Source of the DNA: Plastoroseomonas arctica
Lineage (GTDB): Bacteria > Pseudomonadota > Alphaproteobacteria > Acetobacterales > Acetobacteraceae
Direction: 5' to 3'
Length of the DNA: 64,000 nucleotides
NCBI RefSeq assembly: GCF_018128965.1
Contig: NZ_JAAEDH010000007.1
Span: forward strand, 107,355-171,354
This document shows positions 1-8,862 of this stretch, in pieces. Position 1 is the stretch's first letter, and every line of letters begins with the position of its first letter. Position numbers and translations under genes: made by a program. The notes under the pieces are model-generated. The model saw nothing but the letters and a program-made list of their open reading frames with translations. It did not search any database and had not been told where the DNA came from.

Positions 1-827
1 AGGCGCTGCTCCACCACCACCTCGCGGTTGCGCCGGATCAACGGCAGCAGATCGTGCAGCGGGTATTCCCAGTAGTCCTGCTCGCCCTGGGTCATGGCGT
101 TCGCACTCGTCGCGGGGTCCGAGATGACGGTCCATTCGACGCGGTCGATGCGCGGAACGCGGCCGCCCGCCAGGCCGTCCACCGCCTCCGTGCGCGGCAC
201 ATAGCGCTCATTCTTCGACCACACCGCGCGCTGGCCGGGGTTCCACTCGCCGGGGACGAACTTGAACGGGCCGGATCCCACCGTGTCCCGGATCTGGGTG
301 AAGGCGTCGGTCGCCGCGATGCGCTCGGGCATGATGAAGCAGGGAAACTGCGTCTGGCCCAGCGCTTCGAGCAGCAGCGGCACCGGGCGGTGCAAGCGGA
401 AGCGGAAGCGGCGGTCATCCATCGCCTCCACATCCGCGACACTTGGCCACAGCACCTGCATGAAGGGGTCGCGCCGCGCCCAGCGTTTGATGGACGCCAC
501 CACATCCTTCGACGTGACCCGCTCCCCATCATGGAAAGCCAGGCCCTCGCGCAGCGTGAAGGTCAGGCTGAGCCGGTCATCGCCGAGCACCCAGCCCTCG
601 GCCATCTGCGGCCGGATCACGCCCGCCGCATCCTGCGCGCAGATCTGGTCGTAGATCATGAAGGCGTGGTTGCGCGTCACCACCGCCGTGGTCCAGACCG
701 GGTCCACGGAGGTGAGGTTCGCCTGCGGGATCACCCGGATGGTGCGCGCCACCGCCCCCTGGGAGAAGGCAGGCAATGGCAGGGCGGCCGCGGCGGCGCT
801 TGCGAGAATGGTCCTGCGCTGCATCAT
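1..827 (-). CDS. ABC transporter substrate-binding protein, family 5 (partial, 3' end off window)
   Basis: Periplasmic solute receptor of the dipeptide/nickel ABC family, which binds a small ligand outside the membrane and hands it to a permease not seen here. The first 275 codons are present; the C-terminus lies beyond base 1. It opens with a twin-arginine-like export signal (MMQRRTILASAAAALPLPAF). The mature part has the family landmarks IPQANLTSVDP, QMAEGW, FHDGERVTSKDV and GSGPFKF. The start at 827 forms an ATGA overlap with the stop of the next gene upstream, so the two are probably translationally coupled; a second ATG follows at 824. It is clearly a paralogue of the two genes to its right. 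The ligand cannot be told from sequence. Confidence 0.9.
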   Translation of the reverse strand, partial: MMQRRTILASAAAAALPLPAFSQGAVARTIRVIPQANLTSVDPVWTTAVVTRNHAFMIYDQICAQDAAGVIRPQMAEGWVLGDDRLSLTFTLREGLAFHDGERVTSKDVVASIKRWARRDPFMQVLWPSVADVEAMDDRRFRFRLHRPVPLLLEALGQTQFPCFIMPERIAATDAFTQIRDTVGSGPFKFVPGEWNPGQRAVWSKNERYVPRTEAVDGLAGGRVPRIDRVEWTVISDPATSANAMTQGEQDYWEYPLHDLLPLIRRNREVVVEQR

Positions 828-2404
828 GCCCTCCGCAAATTCCAGAACAAGGCCATGCCCTTCACCCGCCCCGTCAGATTGCGCCGTAGCGCCGTCAACG
901 ACTTGTATGCACCCACCGGGATGTAGGGCAGCTCATCCATCGCGATGGTCTGCATCTGCCGCGCGATGCCCTTCTGCGCATCGAGATCGGGGGCCACGAA
1001 CCACGCGTCGCGCAGCTCCTCCAGCCGGGGAATGTTCGGCCAGCCGACCCAGGCGCCGGCGCCATTGCCGCGCAGCGGGAAATGGGCGGAGGGGTCGAGA
1101 AAGTCGAAGCTGGAGAAGCTGGTGAACAGCATCGACCAGCCGCCATTCTCCACCGGCTCGCGCGAGGCGCGGCGCGTCACCACCGTGCCCCAGTCGGCGA
1201 AGACATTGTCGGAATTGAAGCCCAGCCGGCGCACCAGATCCGCACCCACCTGGCTCATCGCCGAAGGGGCGAGAATATCCGTCGGCGCGATCAGGCGCAT
1301 GAGCTGGTTCGTGTAGCCCGCCTCGCGCATCAGGGCACGCGCCCGCTCCACGTTGCGCTCACCCAGCAGAGGGGCCATGCCCGCGTCATTCGCGAGCGGC
1401 GTGCCCGGCGTGAACATGCCCACCTTGTCGTCGTAGATGGAGGGGTCGGGGCCCACCACCGCGCTCATGAAATCCGTCTGGCTCACCGCCGGCAGCAGCG
1501 CCTGGCGCAGGCGCTTGTCGTTGAAGGGCGGATGCAGATGGTTGAACCGCAGCACGCCGGTGAGCGGCAGAGGGTCGATCTCCTCGATCACCACGCCGCG
1601 GTTGCGTCGCAGCAGCGTCTGGTATTCCGGATTGGGCTGCTCGTACCAGTCCACTTCGCCGGTCTGCAGCGCCGCCGCTGCGGTCGCTGCATCGGTGATG
1701 ATCTGCCACTCCACCCGATCGAAATACGGCACCTTCGGCCCGGCCGTCAGGCTCGCCTCGCCGCCCTGCACCGGCACATACGCCGCGTTCTTCTCATAGA
1801 CGACCACGGAACCCGAATTGAACTCGTCCGCCTTGAACTTGAACGGGCCGGACCCGACGGCTTCGCGGATCTGCGTGAAGGCATCCGTGCGCGCGATCCG
1901 CTCGGGCATGATGAAGGGCGGCGAATTGCTCACCTGGGCGAGCGCGTTGATCAGCAGCGGAAAGGCCTGCTTCAGGCGGAACACGATGCGCCGGTCATCG
2001 GCGGCCTCCACCGCATCGACGAAGCTCTCCAGCTTCTGCCCGATCGGGCTGCGCTTCATCCACCGCGTGATCGAGGCCACGCAATCAGCGGCGCGCACCG
2101 GCTCGCCATCATGGAACCTCAGCCCCGTGCGCAGCGTGATCACCACGCGCCTGCCATCCTCCTCCACCACATGGCCCTCGGCCATCTGCGGCGTGGCACG
2201 GAAATCCGACGTCATGCCGTAGAGGGTGTCGAACACCATGTAGCCGTGGTTGCGGGTGATGTTCGCGGTGGTCCAGATAGGGTCGAGCGAGGTGAGGTTC
2301 GCCTGCGGGACCATCTTCAGGACGCGGTTCGCAGCGGGCTGGGCAATCGCGAACCGCGGCAACGCCGCTGCACCCGCCGCAAAAAACACATCACGACGCT
2401 TCAT
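824..2404 (-). CDS. ABC transporter substrate-binding protein, family 5
   Basis: Complete 526-residue solute receptor of the SBP_bac_5 type (oligopeptide/nickel/glycoside class), predicted periplasmic. The N-terminus MKRRDVFFAAGAAALPRFA is a Tat/Sec-like signal. Conserved stretches include VPQANLTSLDP near residue 33, QMAEGHVVEEDG, LRFHDGEPV and GSGPFKFKADEF. The sequence is colinear with both neighbours, so the three arose by tandem duplication. The stop overlaps the start of the downstream paralogue (ATGA). A hairpin repeat lies in the 91 bp upstream. No permease or ATPase genes adjoin on this side. Confident as to family, not as to substrate. Confidence 0.93.
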   Translation of the reverse strand: MKRRDVFFAAGAAALPRFAIAQPAANRVLKMVPQANLTSLDPIWTTANITRNHGYMVFDTLYGMTSDFRATPQMAEGHVVEEDGRRVVITLRTGLRFHDGEPVRAADCVASITRWMKRSPIGQKLESFVDAVEAADDRRIVFRLKQAFPLLINALAQVSNSPPFIMPERIARTDAFTQIREAVGSGPFKFKADEFNSGSVVVYEKNAAYVPVQGGEASLTAGPKVPYFDRVEWQIITDAATAAAALQTGEVDWYEQPNPEYQTLLRRNRGVVIEEIDPLPLTGVLRFNHLHPPFNDKRLRQALLPAVSQTDFMSAVVGPDPSIYDDKVGMFTPGTPLANDAGMAPLLGERNVERARALMREAGYTNQLMRLIAPTDILAPSAMSQVGADLVRRLGFNSDNVFADWGTVVTRRASREPVENGGWSMLFTSFSSFDFLDPSAHFPLRGNGAGAWVGWPNIPRLEELRDAWFVAPDLDAQKGIARQMQTIAMDELPYIPVGAYKSLTALRRNLTGRVKGMALFWNLRRA

Positions 2405-2427
2405 GCGAAACCCTTTCCCGACGAAGA

Positions 2428-2472
2428 GCCGGGGAAAGGAATTTCCCCGGACCCCATTCCTTTATTTTTGGC
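2428..2472 (+). repeat. Interspersed hairpin repeat, copy A
   Basis: A perfect 9-bp stem, CCGGGGAAA (2429-2437) and TTTCCCCGG (2442-2450), closes a GGAA loop. It is followed on the plus strand by a pyrimidine-rich tail ending TTTATTTTTGGC. It sits between two tandem minus-strand genes, so the T-rich tail points against their transcription. The same layout recurs at six other places in the window. Confidence 0.75.
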
Positions 2473-2495
2473 GACGAAGCATCAGCACAAAGCGA

Positions 2496-4070
2496 TCACG
2501 CCTTTTCCACGTTCCAGAACAAGGGCAGGCCCTTCAGCACGCCGGTGATGCCGCGACGATAGGCGGTCGCCTGGAAATACTGGCCGAGCGGCAGGTAAGG
2601 CACCTCCTGGAAGGCAACCTCCTGCATCTGCCGTGCCACGGCCTGCTGCGCCTCCAGATCCGGCGCATCGAACCAGGCGCCCCGCAACTCCTCGATGCGC
2701 GGGATGGTCGGCCAGCCGAACCAGGCCTGCTGACCATGGCCGCGCAGGCTCTGGTGCACGCCAGGGTTGAACATGTCCACGCCCGACCAGAAGGTGCAGA
2801 ACATGTTCCACCCACCCCGCTCCGCGACCTCGCGCGAGGCGCGGCGCTGCACCACCGTGCCCCAGTCGGTGGAGACGTATTCCACATTCATCCCGGCCCG
2901 CCGCAGCATGTCGTTCGTCACCTGCGCGAGCGCGTTCAGGGAGGGGAAATCGGACGCCGCGATCAGCACCACGCGCTCACCATTGTAGCCCGCCGCGGCG
3001 AGATCGCGCTTCACCTTGTCCATGTCCGGGGTCGAGGTGATCGCATCGAGCCCCGCATCGGAGGCCATCGGCGTGCCGGGCGGGAAGAACCCGACCCCGT
3101 CGCGCCAAAGGCTGCGATCCGTGCCGATCACCGCGGTCATGAAGTCGGACTGGTTCACGGCGCCCAGCAGCGCGCGACGCACCGCAGGCTTGTCGAAGGG
3201 CGGGTGCAGATGATTGAACCGCGCCACACCCAGCAGGCCCGTCGGGTCGGGGATTTCGAGGACCACGTTGCGGTTGCGCCGCAGAACCGGCTGGAGGTCG
3301 CCGGTCGGCTGCTCCCACCAGTCCATCTCGCCGCTCTGCAGCGCGGCCGAGGCGGTCGCCGCATCCGGCGTCACATGCCATTCGACGCGGTCGAGGAACA
3401 CGCGCTTGGGGCCCGCCGTCCAGCTCGGCGTGCCATCCGCCCGCGGCACGTAGCCGGCGAATTTCTCGTAGACCACGCGGGCGCCGGGCACCCGCTCATT
3501 GGCGAGGATCCGGAACGGGCCCGAGCCGATCATGTCGGTGATGGCGGTCGTGGGCGGGGTGTTTGCGATCCGCTCCGGCATCACGAAGCACACCGGCGTC
3601 GAGGGCTTTCCGAGCGCCTCGAACAGCATCGGGAAGGGGCGGCGGAAGCGGAAGACGATGGTCTGGTCGTCCGGCGCGGAAAGTTCCTCCAGCACCGAGT
3701 TCATCACCTGGCCGAGCGCGTCGCGCGCCGCCCAGCGCTTGACCGAGGCGACCGCATCCTTGGCCAGCACGGGCGTGTTGTCATGAAAGCGCAGACCGGT
3801 GCGCAGCTTCATGGTGACCCGCTTGCCACCATCCTCGACGGTGTGGCCCTCCACCATCTGCGGCTGCGCCTTGTACTCCTCGTCGAAGCCGTAGAGCGTG
3901 TCGTAGATCATGTAGGCGTGGTGGCGCGTCACATAGGCGGTGGTGATCACGGGATCGACCACGGCGAGATCCGCCTGCGGGATGAATTTCAGCAGCTTCG
4001 GCGCCTGCGCCAGCGCCGGCCGCGCCAGGGCCAGGGCCCCCGCGCCGATCAATACGTCACGACGTTGCAT
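2496..4070 (-). CDS. ABC transporter substrate-binding protein, family 5
   Basis: Third paralogous periplasmic solute receptor, 524 residues from the ATG at 4070. That start is chosen because it begins an export signal (MQRRDVLIGAGALALARPA) and has GGGAG about ten bases upstream; the frame stays open further 5' but without family similarity. Family landmarks are FIPQADLAVVDP, QMVEGHTVEDGG, LRFHDNTPV and GSGPFRILANE. It is likely the first gene of the minus-strand group, since a plus-strand gene starts divergently 112 bp away. Three receptors in a row suggest diversified ligand range for one transporter, which is an inference. Confidence 0.92.
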   Translation of the reverse strand: MQRRDVLIGAGALALARPALAQAPKLLKFIPQADLAVVDPVITTAYVTRHHAYMIYDTLYGFDEEYKAQPQMVEGHTVEDGGKRVTMKLRTGLRFHDNTPVLAKDAVASVKRWAARDALGQVMNSVLEELSAPDDQTIVFRFRRPFPMLFEALGKPSTPVCFVMPERIANTPPTTAITDMIGSGPFRILANERVPGARVVYEKFAGYVPRADGTPSWTAGPKRVFLDRVEWHVTPDAATASAALQSGEMDWWEQPTGDLQPVLRRNRNVVLEIPDPTGLLGVARFNHLHPPFDKPAVRRALLGAVNQSDFMTAVIGTDRSLWRDGVGFFPPGTPMASDAGLDAITSTPDMDKVKRDLAAAGYNGERVVLIAASDFPSLNALAQVTNDMLRRAGMNVEYVSTDWGTVVQRRASREVAERGGWNMFCTFWSGVDMFNPGVHQSLRGHGQQAWFGWPTIPRIEELRGAWFDAPDLEAQQAVARQMQEVAFQEVPYLPLGQYFQATAYRRGITGVLKGLPLFWNVEKA

Positions 4071-4182
4071 GATCCCACATCTCCCGGTTCTCGAAGCCGG
4101 GGCAGCATCGCCATAGAGGCGGGCCCACGCAAGCATCCTGCGCAAGCGCGCGCCGCGCGTGCCAAGCCGCGGCAGGTGCGCT

Positions 4183-4611
4183 ATGGGGCCGCGCATGTTT
4201 CCTTCGCTGCAACGGCTGATCATGGAGTTCCTCCGCTTCGGCGTGGTGGGGCTCGCGGGATTCGTGGTCGATACGGCGGTGCTCTATGCCGGTCTTGCCG
4301 CCGGGCTCGGACCCTACCTAGCGCGCATCCCGAGCTACCTTTGCGCCGCCACAGCCACCTTCGCGCTCAACCGCGCCTGGACCTTCCGCGACCGCCGGGG
4401 CGCCGTCGCTGTGCATCGTCAATGGGCGGCCTTCGTGGTGGTGAACCTCGTGGGCTTCGCGCTCAACTACGGCACCTATGCGGCGCTGGTCGCGACGGTG
4501 CCGCTGGTCGCGGCCCACCCGGTCATCGGCGTCTTCGCCGGCGCGCTCACGGGCATGGGCAGCAATTTCTTCCTCTCGCGCCGCCTGGTGTTCCGCCCGA
4601 CCGCGCCATGA
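4183..4611 (+). CDS. GtrA family membrane protein
   Basis: Small integral membrane protein of about 142 residues with four predicted transmembrane helices, beginning FLRFGVVGLAGFVVDT, the usual GtrA opening. The second half has the family signature F-LNR-WTF (FALNRAWTF) and NFFLSRRLVF at the end. GtrA proteins are thought to help move polyprenyl-phosphate-linked sugars across the inner membrane. The adjacent glycosyltransferase, starting 35 bp downstream, fits the usual GtrA/GtrB partnership. The ATG at 4183 has AGGTG upstream; an alternative ATG is at 4195. Confidence 0.85.
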   Translation: MGPRMFPSLQRLIMEFLRFGVVGLAGFVVDTAVLYAGLAAGLGPYLARIPSYLCAATATFALNRAWTFRDRRGAVAVHRQWAAFVVVNLVGFALNYGTYAALVATVPLVAAHPVIGVFAGALTGMGSNFFLSRRLVFRPTAP

Positions 4612-4645
4612 AGCCGCCACACGCCTCGATCATTCCTGGAACCGC

Positions 4646-5569
4646 ATGACAGAGCCACGAATCGCCGTGCTGATCCCCTGCTACAACGAGGCGGTGGCCA
4701 TCCCCCGCGTCGTTGCGGCCTTCCGCGCCGCGCTGCCCGCGGCCGCCATCCATGTCTATGACAACAACTCCACCGACGGCACGCGCGCCGCCGCTGAGGC
4801 CGCCGGTGCCCTGGTCCGCACCGAGACGCAACAGGGCAAGGGCAACGTCGTCCGCCGCATGTTCGCCGACATCGAGGCCGACATCTATCTCCTCGTCGAT
4901 GGCGACGACACCTATGATGCCGCCGCAGCACCAGCCATGGTCGCGATGCTGCAGGATGACCGGCTGGACATGGTCACCGCCATCCGGGTGACCGAGATCG
5001 TCGCTGCCTACCGGCCCGGCCACCGCTTCGGCAACCTAATGCTCACCGGGATGGTGCGGCTCATCTTCGGCGACCGCATCACCGACATGCTTTCGGGCTA
5101 CCGCGCCTTCTCCCGCCGATTCGTTAAATCCTTCCCCGCCCTCGCCCACGGCTTCGAGACCGAGACGGAATTCACCGTCCACGCGCTGGAGCTCCGCCTG
5201 CCGGTGGGCGAGATCGCCACGCCCTACAAGGACCGGCCGCCGGGGTCTGTCTCCAAGCTCAACACCATCCGCGACGGCATCCGTATCCTGCGCACCATCC
5301 TGGCCTTGATCCAGCGCGAGCGGCCACTCGCCTTCTTCGGCCTCACCGGCCTCGCCCTGATGCTCGTCGCCGTAGGGCTGTTCATCCCGGTGCTGGCCGA
5401 ATTCCTGCGCACCGGGCTGGTTCCGCGCCTGCCGACCGCCATCCTCTCGGCCGTGCTGGTGCTGGCGGGGCTGCTCTCGCTCGCAGCCGGCCTGGTGCTC
5501 GACACCGTCACCCGCGGGCGGCTGGAGGCCAAGCGCATCGCCTACCTGGCCATTCGCGGGCCGGGCTGA
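4646..5569 (+). CDS. Family 2 glycosyltransferase with C-terminal membrane anchor
   Basis: A 307-residue GT-A fold glycosyltransferase of the dolichol-phosphate mannose/glucose synthase type. The nucleotide-binding start is VLIPCYNE, followed by VYDNNSTDGT and the metal-binding LVDGDDTYD. SGYRAFSRRF matches the acceptor-side motif of polyprenyl-phosphate glycosyltransferases. Two hydrophobic helices near residues 225-250 and 265-290 anchor it in the inner membrane. With the GtrA-like protein just upstream it probably loads a sugar on undecaprenyl phosphate for surface glycan decoration. The sugar is unknown. Start chosen by the conserved N-terminus. Confidence 0.88.
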   Translation: MTEPRIAVLIPCYNEAVAIPRVVAAFRAALPAAAIHVYDNNSTDGTRAAAEAAGALVRTETQQGKGNVVRRMFADIEADIYLLVDGDDTYDAAAAPAMVAMLQDDRLDMVTAIRVTEIVAAYRPGHRFGNLMLTGMVRLIFGDRITDMLSGYRAFSRRFVKSFPALAHGFETETEFTVHALELRLPVGEIATPYKDRPPGSVSKLNTIRDGIRILRTILALIQRERPLAFFGLTGLALMLVAVGLFIPVLAEFLRTGLVPRLPTAILSAVLVLAGLLSLAAGLVLDTVTRGRLEAKRIAYLAIRGPG

Positions 5570-5632
5570 GGCACCCAGCTTTCCCCCTCGCGCCGCTGCC
5601 GGGATTGTCATAGTTTCGCCCGCAGACAGCGC

Positions 5633-5687
5633 GGCACCGTCGTGCCAAACGGCGCGACCTAAGGACTTTGCTAACGTAACCCGGGTT
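5633..5687. promoter_or_regulatory. Inverted repeats upstream of the type I secretion operon
   Basis: The 161 bp before the secretion ATPase gene holds a GGCAC-cgtc-GTGCC inverted repeat (5633-5646) and a 10-bp perfect palindrome AACCCGGGTT (5678-5687). They are possible operator or hairpin sites. No convincing -35/-10 pair was found, so this is a weak regulatory call. Confidence 0.3.
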
Positions 5688-5730
5688 CCTATCGCCCCAG
5701 GGCCTGCCCGGCCCCTGTCATCGAGGCCCA

Positions 5731-7476
5731 ATGTCCCAGTCGCTCCGCAGCGCCCCGCCCACCAAGACACCGCTCCAGCGCGCGCTCGCCGCCTGCCGCT
5801 CGGAATTCCTCTCGGTCGGCGTCTTCAGCGGCATCGTCAACGCGCTGCAGCTGACCGTCTCGGTCTATATGATGCAGGTGTTCGACCGGGTGCTGGGCAG
5901 CCGCAGCCTGGACACGCTGCTCTACCTCACGCTCATCACCATCGCCGCCATCGGGCTGCTGGCCGTACTTGAGGCGGTGCGCAGCCTAGTCATGCAGCGG
6001 CTTGGGCAATGGGTGGAACGCCGCGTTGCGCCGGAGGGCTTCGCCCGCGCTCTGGAAGCCCAGCTGCGCGGCCGCCCCTACCGGATGGAGGCGCTGCGCG
6101 ACCTCGCGGTGCTGCGCGGCTATCTCGGCTCGCCGGGCATGCTCGCGCTGTACGACGTGCCCTGGGTGCCGGTGTTCCTCGCCGTCATCTTCCTGCTCCA
6201 CCCGATCATGGGCTGCATCGCGCTTGCGGGCGCGGTCATCCTGTTCGGCCTGACGCTGCTTTCCGAGCTCGTCACCTCCTCGCTGCTCAAGACCGCCGGC
6301 TCGGCGTCCATGGTCAGCCAGCGCCGCGCCGAGGCGATGATGCGCAACGCCGAGGTGATCGACTCGATGGGCATGCAGCCCGCCATCATGGCGCGCTGGC
6401 ACGAAAGCCAGGCGGAGCTGACCCCCGCCCAGGCGAAGGCCGCCGACCGCGCCGCGGTGCTGCTCGCGCTCACCAAGTTCTTCCGCCTGACCGTGCAGAT
6501 CGCGATCCTCGGCGTTGGCGCCTACCTGACCTTGCAGCAGGAGCTGACCGCCGGCGCCTCGATCGCGGCCTCCATCATCATGGGCCGCGCGCTCGCCCCG
6601 GTGGAGCAGCTGATCGGCGGGTGGAAGCAGCTGGTCCAGGCGCGGCAGAGCTGGATGCGCCTCGATGGCTTCCTGCAGCAGCCGCGCATCCGCCCGCAGG
6701 GCATGAAGCTGCCCGCCCCCGTCGGCCATGTCGCGGTCGAGCGCGTGTCCTACGCCTTCCCCGGCCAGCAGGCGGCCATGATCAAGGGGGTGAACTTCAC
6801 CCTCGACGCCGGCGAGAGCCTGGCGGTCATCGGGCCCTCGGCGGCGGGCAAGACCACGCTGATCCGCATGCTAATCGGCACGCTTCAGCCTTCTGTCGGC
6901 AATGTCCGTCTCGACGGTGCCGACGTGTTCACCTGGATGCGCGAGGATTTCGGCCGCCATGTCGGCTACCTGCCCCAGGATGTGGAATTGTTCGACGGCA
7001 GCGTGAAGATGAACATCGCCCGCATGACCGAGGGCGACCCCGAGGCCGTGTTCGAGGCCGCCCGCATCGCCGGCTGCCATGAGATGATCCTGCGCCTGCC
7101 CAATGGCTACGACACCGAAATCGGCGATGGTGGCCAGCACCTGTCGGGCGGCCAGCGCCAGCTGATAGGCCTCGCGCGCGCCGCCTATGGCCGCCCCCGC
7201 CTGGTCGTGCTGGACGAGCCCAACTCGAACCTCGACGGCGATGCCGAGGCCGCCCTGGTCCGCGGCCTGGGTGCGCTGAAGGAGAGCGGGTGTACCGTGG
7301 TGCTGGTCTCGCACCGGCCCTCGCTCGTTCAGGGCGTGGACAAGGTGCTGCTCCTCAAGGATGGCGCAGTCGAGATGTTCGGACCCCGCGCGGAGGTGCT
7401 GAAGAAGCTGATGCAGCCCCGCGCCGCCGAGGTCGCCGGTCCCACACCCACGCCGCCGCAAAGGGTCGCACAGTGA
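5731..7476 (+). CDS. Type I secretion system permease/ATPase (PrtD/HlyB-like)
   Basis: Inner-membrane ABC exporter of 581 residues that would power one-step secretion of an unknown polypeptide together with the adaptor encoded next and an outer-membrane TolC-type channel not found here. The N-terminal transmembrane domain (about residues 25-310) is followed by an ABC ATPase. That domain carries Walker A GPSAAGKTT near 368, signature LSGGQ near 471, Walker B LVVLDEP near 491 and an H-loop histidine near 528. There is no N-terminal C39 peptidase domain, so it belongs to the PrtD/LapB-like class without leader cleavage. The next gene starts 10 bp downstream. Confidence 0.93.
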   Translation: MSQSLRSAPPTKTPLQRALAACRSEFLSVGVFSGIVNALQLTVSVYMMQVFDRVLGSRSLDTLLYLTLITIAAIGLLAVLEAVRSLVMQRLGQWVERRVAPEGFARALEAQLRGRPYRMEALRDLAVLRGYLGSPGMLALYDVPWVPVFLAVIFLLHPIMGCIALAGAVILFGLTLLSELVTSSLLKTAGSASMVSQRRAEAMMRNAEVIDSMGMQPAIMARWHESQAELTPAQAKAADRAAVLLALTKFFRLTVQIAILGVGAYLTLQQELTAGASIAASIIMGRALAPVEQLIGGWKQLVQARQSWMRLDGFLQQPRIRPQGMKLPAPVGHVAVERVSYAFPGQQAAMIKGVNFTLDAGESLAVIGPSAAGKTTLIRMLIGTLQPSVGNVRLDGADVFTWMREDFGRHVGYLPQDVELFDGSVKMNIARMTEGDPEAVFEAARIAGCHEMILRLPNGYDTEIGDGGQHLSGGQRQLIGLARAAYGRPRLVVLDEPNSNLDGDAEAALVRGLGALKESGCTVVLVSHRPSLVQGVDKVLLLKDGAVEMFGPRAEVLKKLMQPRAAEVAGPTPTPPQRVAQ

Positions 7477-7486
7477 GGGTCGCGGC

Positions 7487-8851
7487 ATGAGCACCACCCT
7501 GTCGCCGACCAACGCAAGCGTTCCGGCTCTCGCCGATGCGCGCGCCGCGATCCCGATCGAACTCGCCGGGCGTCCCCGCACCGGGGGGCTGATCCTGTTC
7601 GGCATCCTCGCCATCGCCGTGTTCTTCGGCAGCTTCGTCGCCTGGTCGCTGATGGCGCCGCTGTCGGAGGCCGCCGTCGCGCCGGGCATCATCAAGGTCG
7701 AGGGCCAGCGCCGCACCATCCAGCACCTCGAAGGCGGGATCGTGCGTGAGATCATGGTACGCGACGGCGACCGGGTGACGCGCGGGCAGCCGCTGATGCG
7801 GCTCGACGACGTCCAGTCCGGCGCGACGCTCGAGACGCTGCGCAGCCAGCTGTGGTCGTTCCGTGCCCAGGATGCGCGGCTGACCGCCGAGCTCTCGCGG
7901 GCGGGTCGCATCGACTTCCCCGCCGAACTCGCCGAGAGCACGGACCCGCGCGCCCGCGATGCCATCGCCGGCCAGACCGCACTGTTCGAGGCGCGTGCCA
8001 CCGCACTCGCCAGCCAGATCCAGGTGCAGGAAGCGCGCATCGCGCAGAGCCGCTCCACCATCTCCTCCGCCGAGGGCCAGTACCGCGCCACCATCGCGCA
8101 GCTGGACCTGATCCGGCGCGAGGAGGAGATCACCCGCGGCTTGGTCCAGCAGGGCCTGCAGCGCCTGCCGCAGCTGCTGGCCCTGCAGCGCAGCGCTGCC
8201 GCCCTGGTCGGCACCGACACCGATCTGCGCGGCCAGATCGAACGCTCGCGCGGTGCCATCGTGGAGGCCGAGAGCACCATCCGGCAGATCCAGGACACCC
8301 GGATGCAGGATGCGAGCACGGAGCTTCGCGACCTCCGCACCCGCCTCGCCGAAGCCGAGGAGCGGATGCGCGCGGCGACCGACATCTCCACCCGCCGCGA
8401 CATCCTGGCCCCCGAGGACGGCACCGTTCTGGGCCTGCGTTTCTTCACCATGGGTGCGGTGGTGCGCGCCGGCGACCCGGTCATGGACCTGGTGCCCGCC
8501 CAGGACCGGCTGATCGCGGAAGTGAATGTGCAGCCCAACGACATCGACGTGGTGCATGTGGGCCTGCAGGCCGAGGTGCGGCTGCCCGCCTTCAAGCAGC
8601 GCCTGGTGCCCTTCCTGCACGGCCACGTCACCTTCGTCGCTTCCGACGTCACCTTCGACGAGCGCACGCGGGCCACTTACTACCGCGCACAGATCATGAT
8701 CGACCGCGATCAGCTCGCGCGCCTGCAGGGGGTGACGCTGGTCCCCGGAATGCCGGTGGAGGCCATGGTGCAGATCGGCCAGCGCAGCTTCGCGCGGTAC
8801 ATGGTCCAGCCGGTGCTGGACAGTTTCCACCGCGCCTTCCGCGAACAATAG
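7487..8851 (+). CDS. HlyD family type I secretion periplasmic adaptor
   Basis: Membrane-fusion protein of 454 residues linking the ABC exporter to the outer-membrane channel. One transmembrane helix lies near residues 35-57 (LFGILAIAVFFGSFVAWSL). It is followed by the lipoyl/barrel half GIIKVEGQRRTIQHLEGG, a long coiled-coil hairpin at about residues 110-290 rich in Q, E, R and L, and a C-terminal beta-barrel ending in VPGMPVEAMVQIGQR, the family hallmark. It follows the exporter gene by 10 bp and clearly shares its operon. No RTX-type substrate gene is adjacent. Confidence 0.93.
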   Translation: MSTTLSPTNASVPALADARAAIPIELAGRPRTGGLILFGILAIAVFFGSFVAWSLMAPLSEAAVAPGIIKVEGQRRTIQHLEGGIVREIMVRDGDRVTRGQPLMRLDDVQSGATLETLRSQLWSFRAQDARLTAELSRAGRIDFPAELAESTDPRARDAIAGQTALFEARATALASQIQVQEARIAQSRSTISSAEGQYRATIAQLDLIRREEEITRGLVQQGLQRLPQLLALQRSAAALVGTDTDLRGQIERSRGAIVEAESTIRQIQDTRMQDASTELRDLRTRLAEAEERMRAATDISTRRDILAPEDGTVLGLRFFTMGAVVRAGDPVMDLVPAQDRLIAEVNVQPNDIDVVHVGLQAEVRLPAFKQRLVPFLHGHVTFVASDVTFDERTRATYYRAQIMIDRDQLARLQGVTLVPGMPVEAMVQIGQRSFARYMVQPVLDSFHRAFREQ

Positions 8852-8862
8852 GACACGCCGCC

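Noticed and set aside
2428..2472. Intrinsic terminator for the upstream minus-strand gene
   Set aside because: The T-rich tail lies on the plus strand, against the direction of the flanking genes; a terminator role fits only copies C and E.
2250..4649. Long plus-strand open frame opposite the binding-protein gene
   Set aside because: Its translation is His/Arg/Gly-rich with no family, and it mirrors the real minus-strand gene; this is a common artefact in GC-rich DNA.
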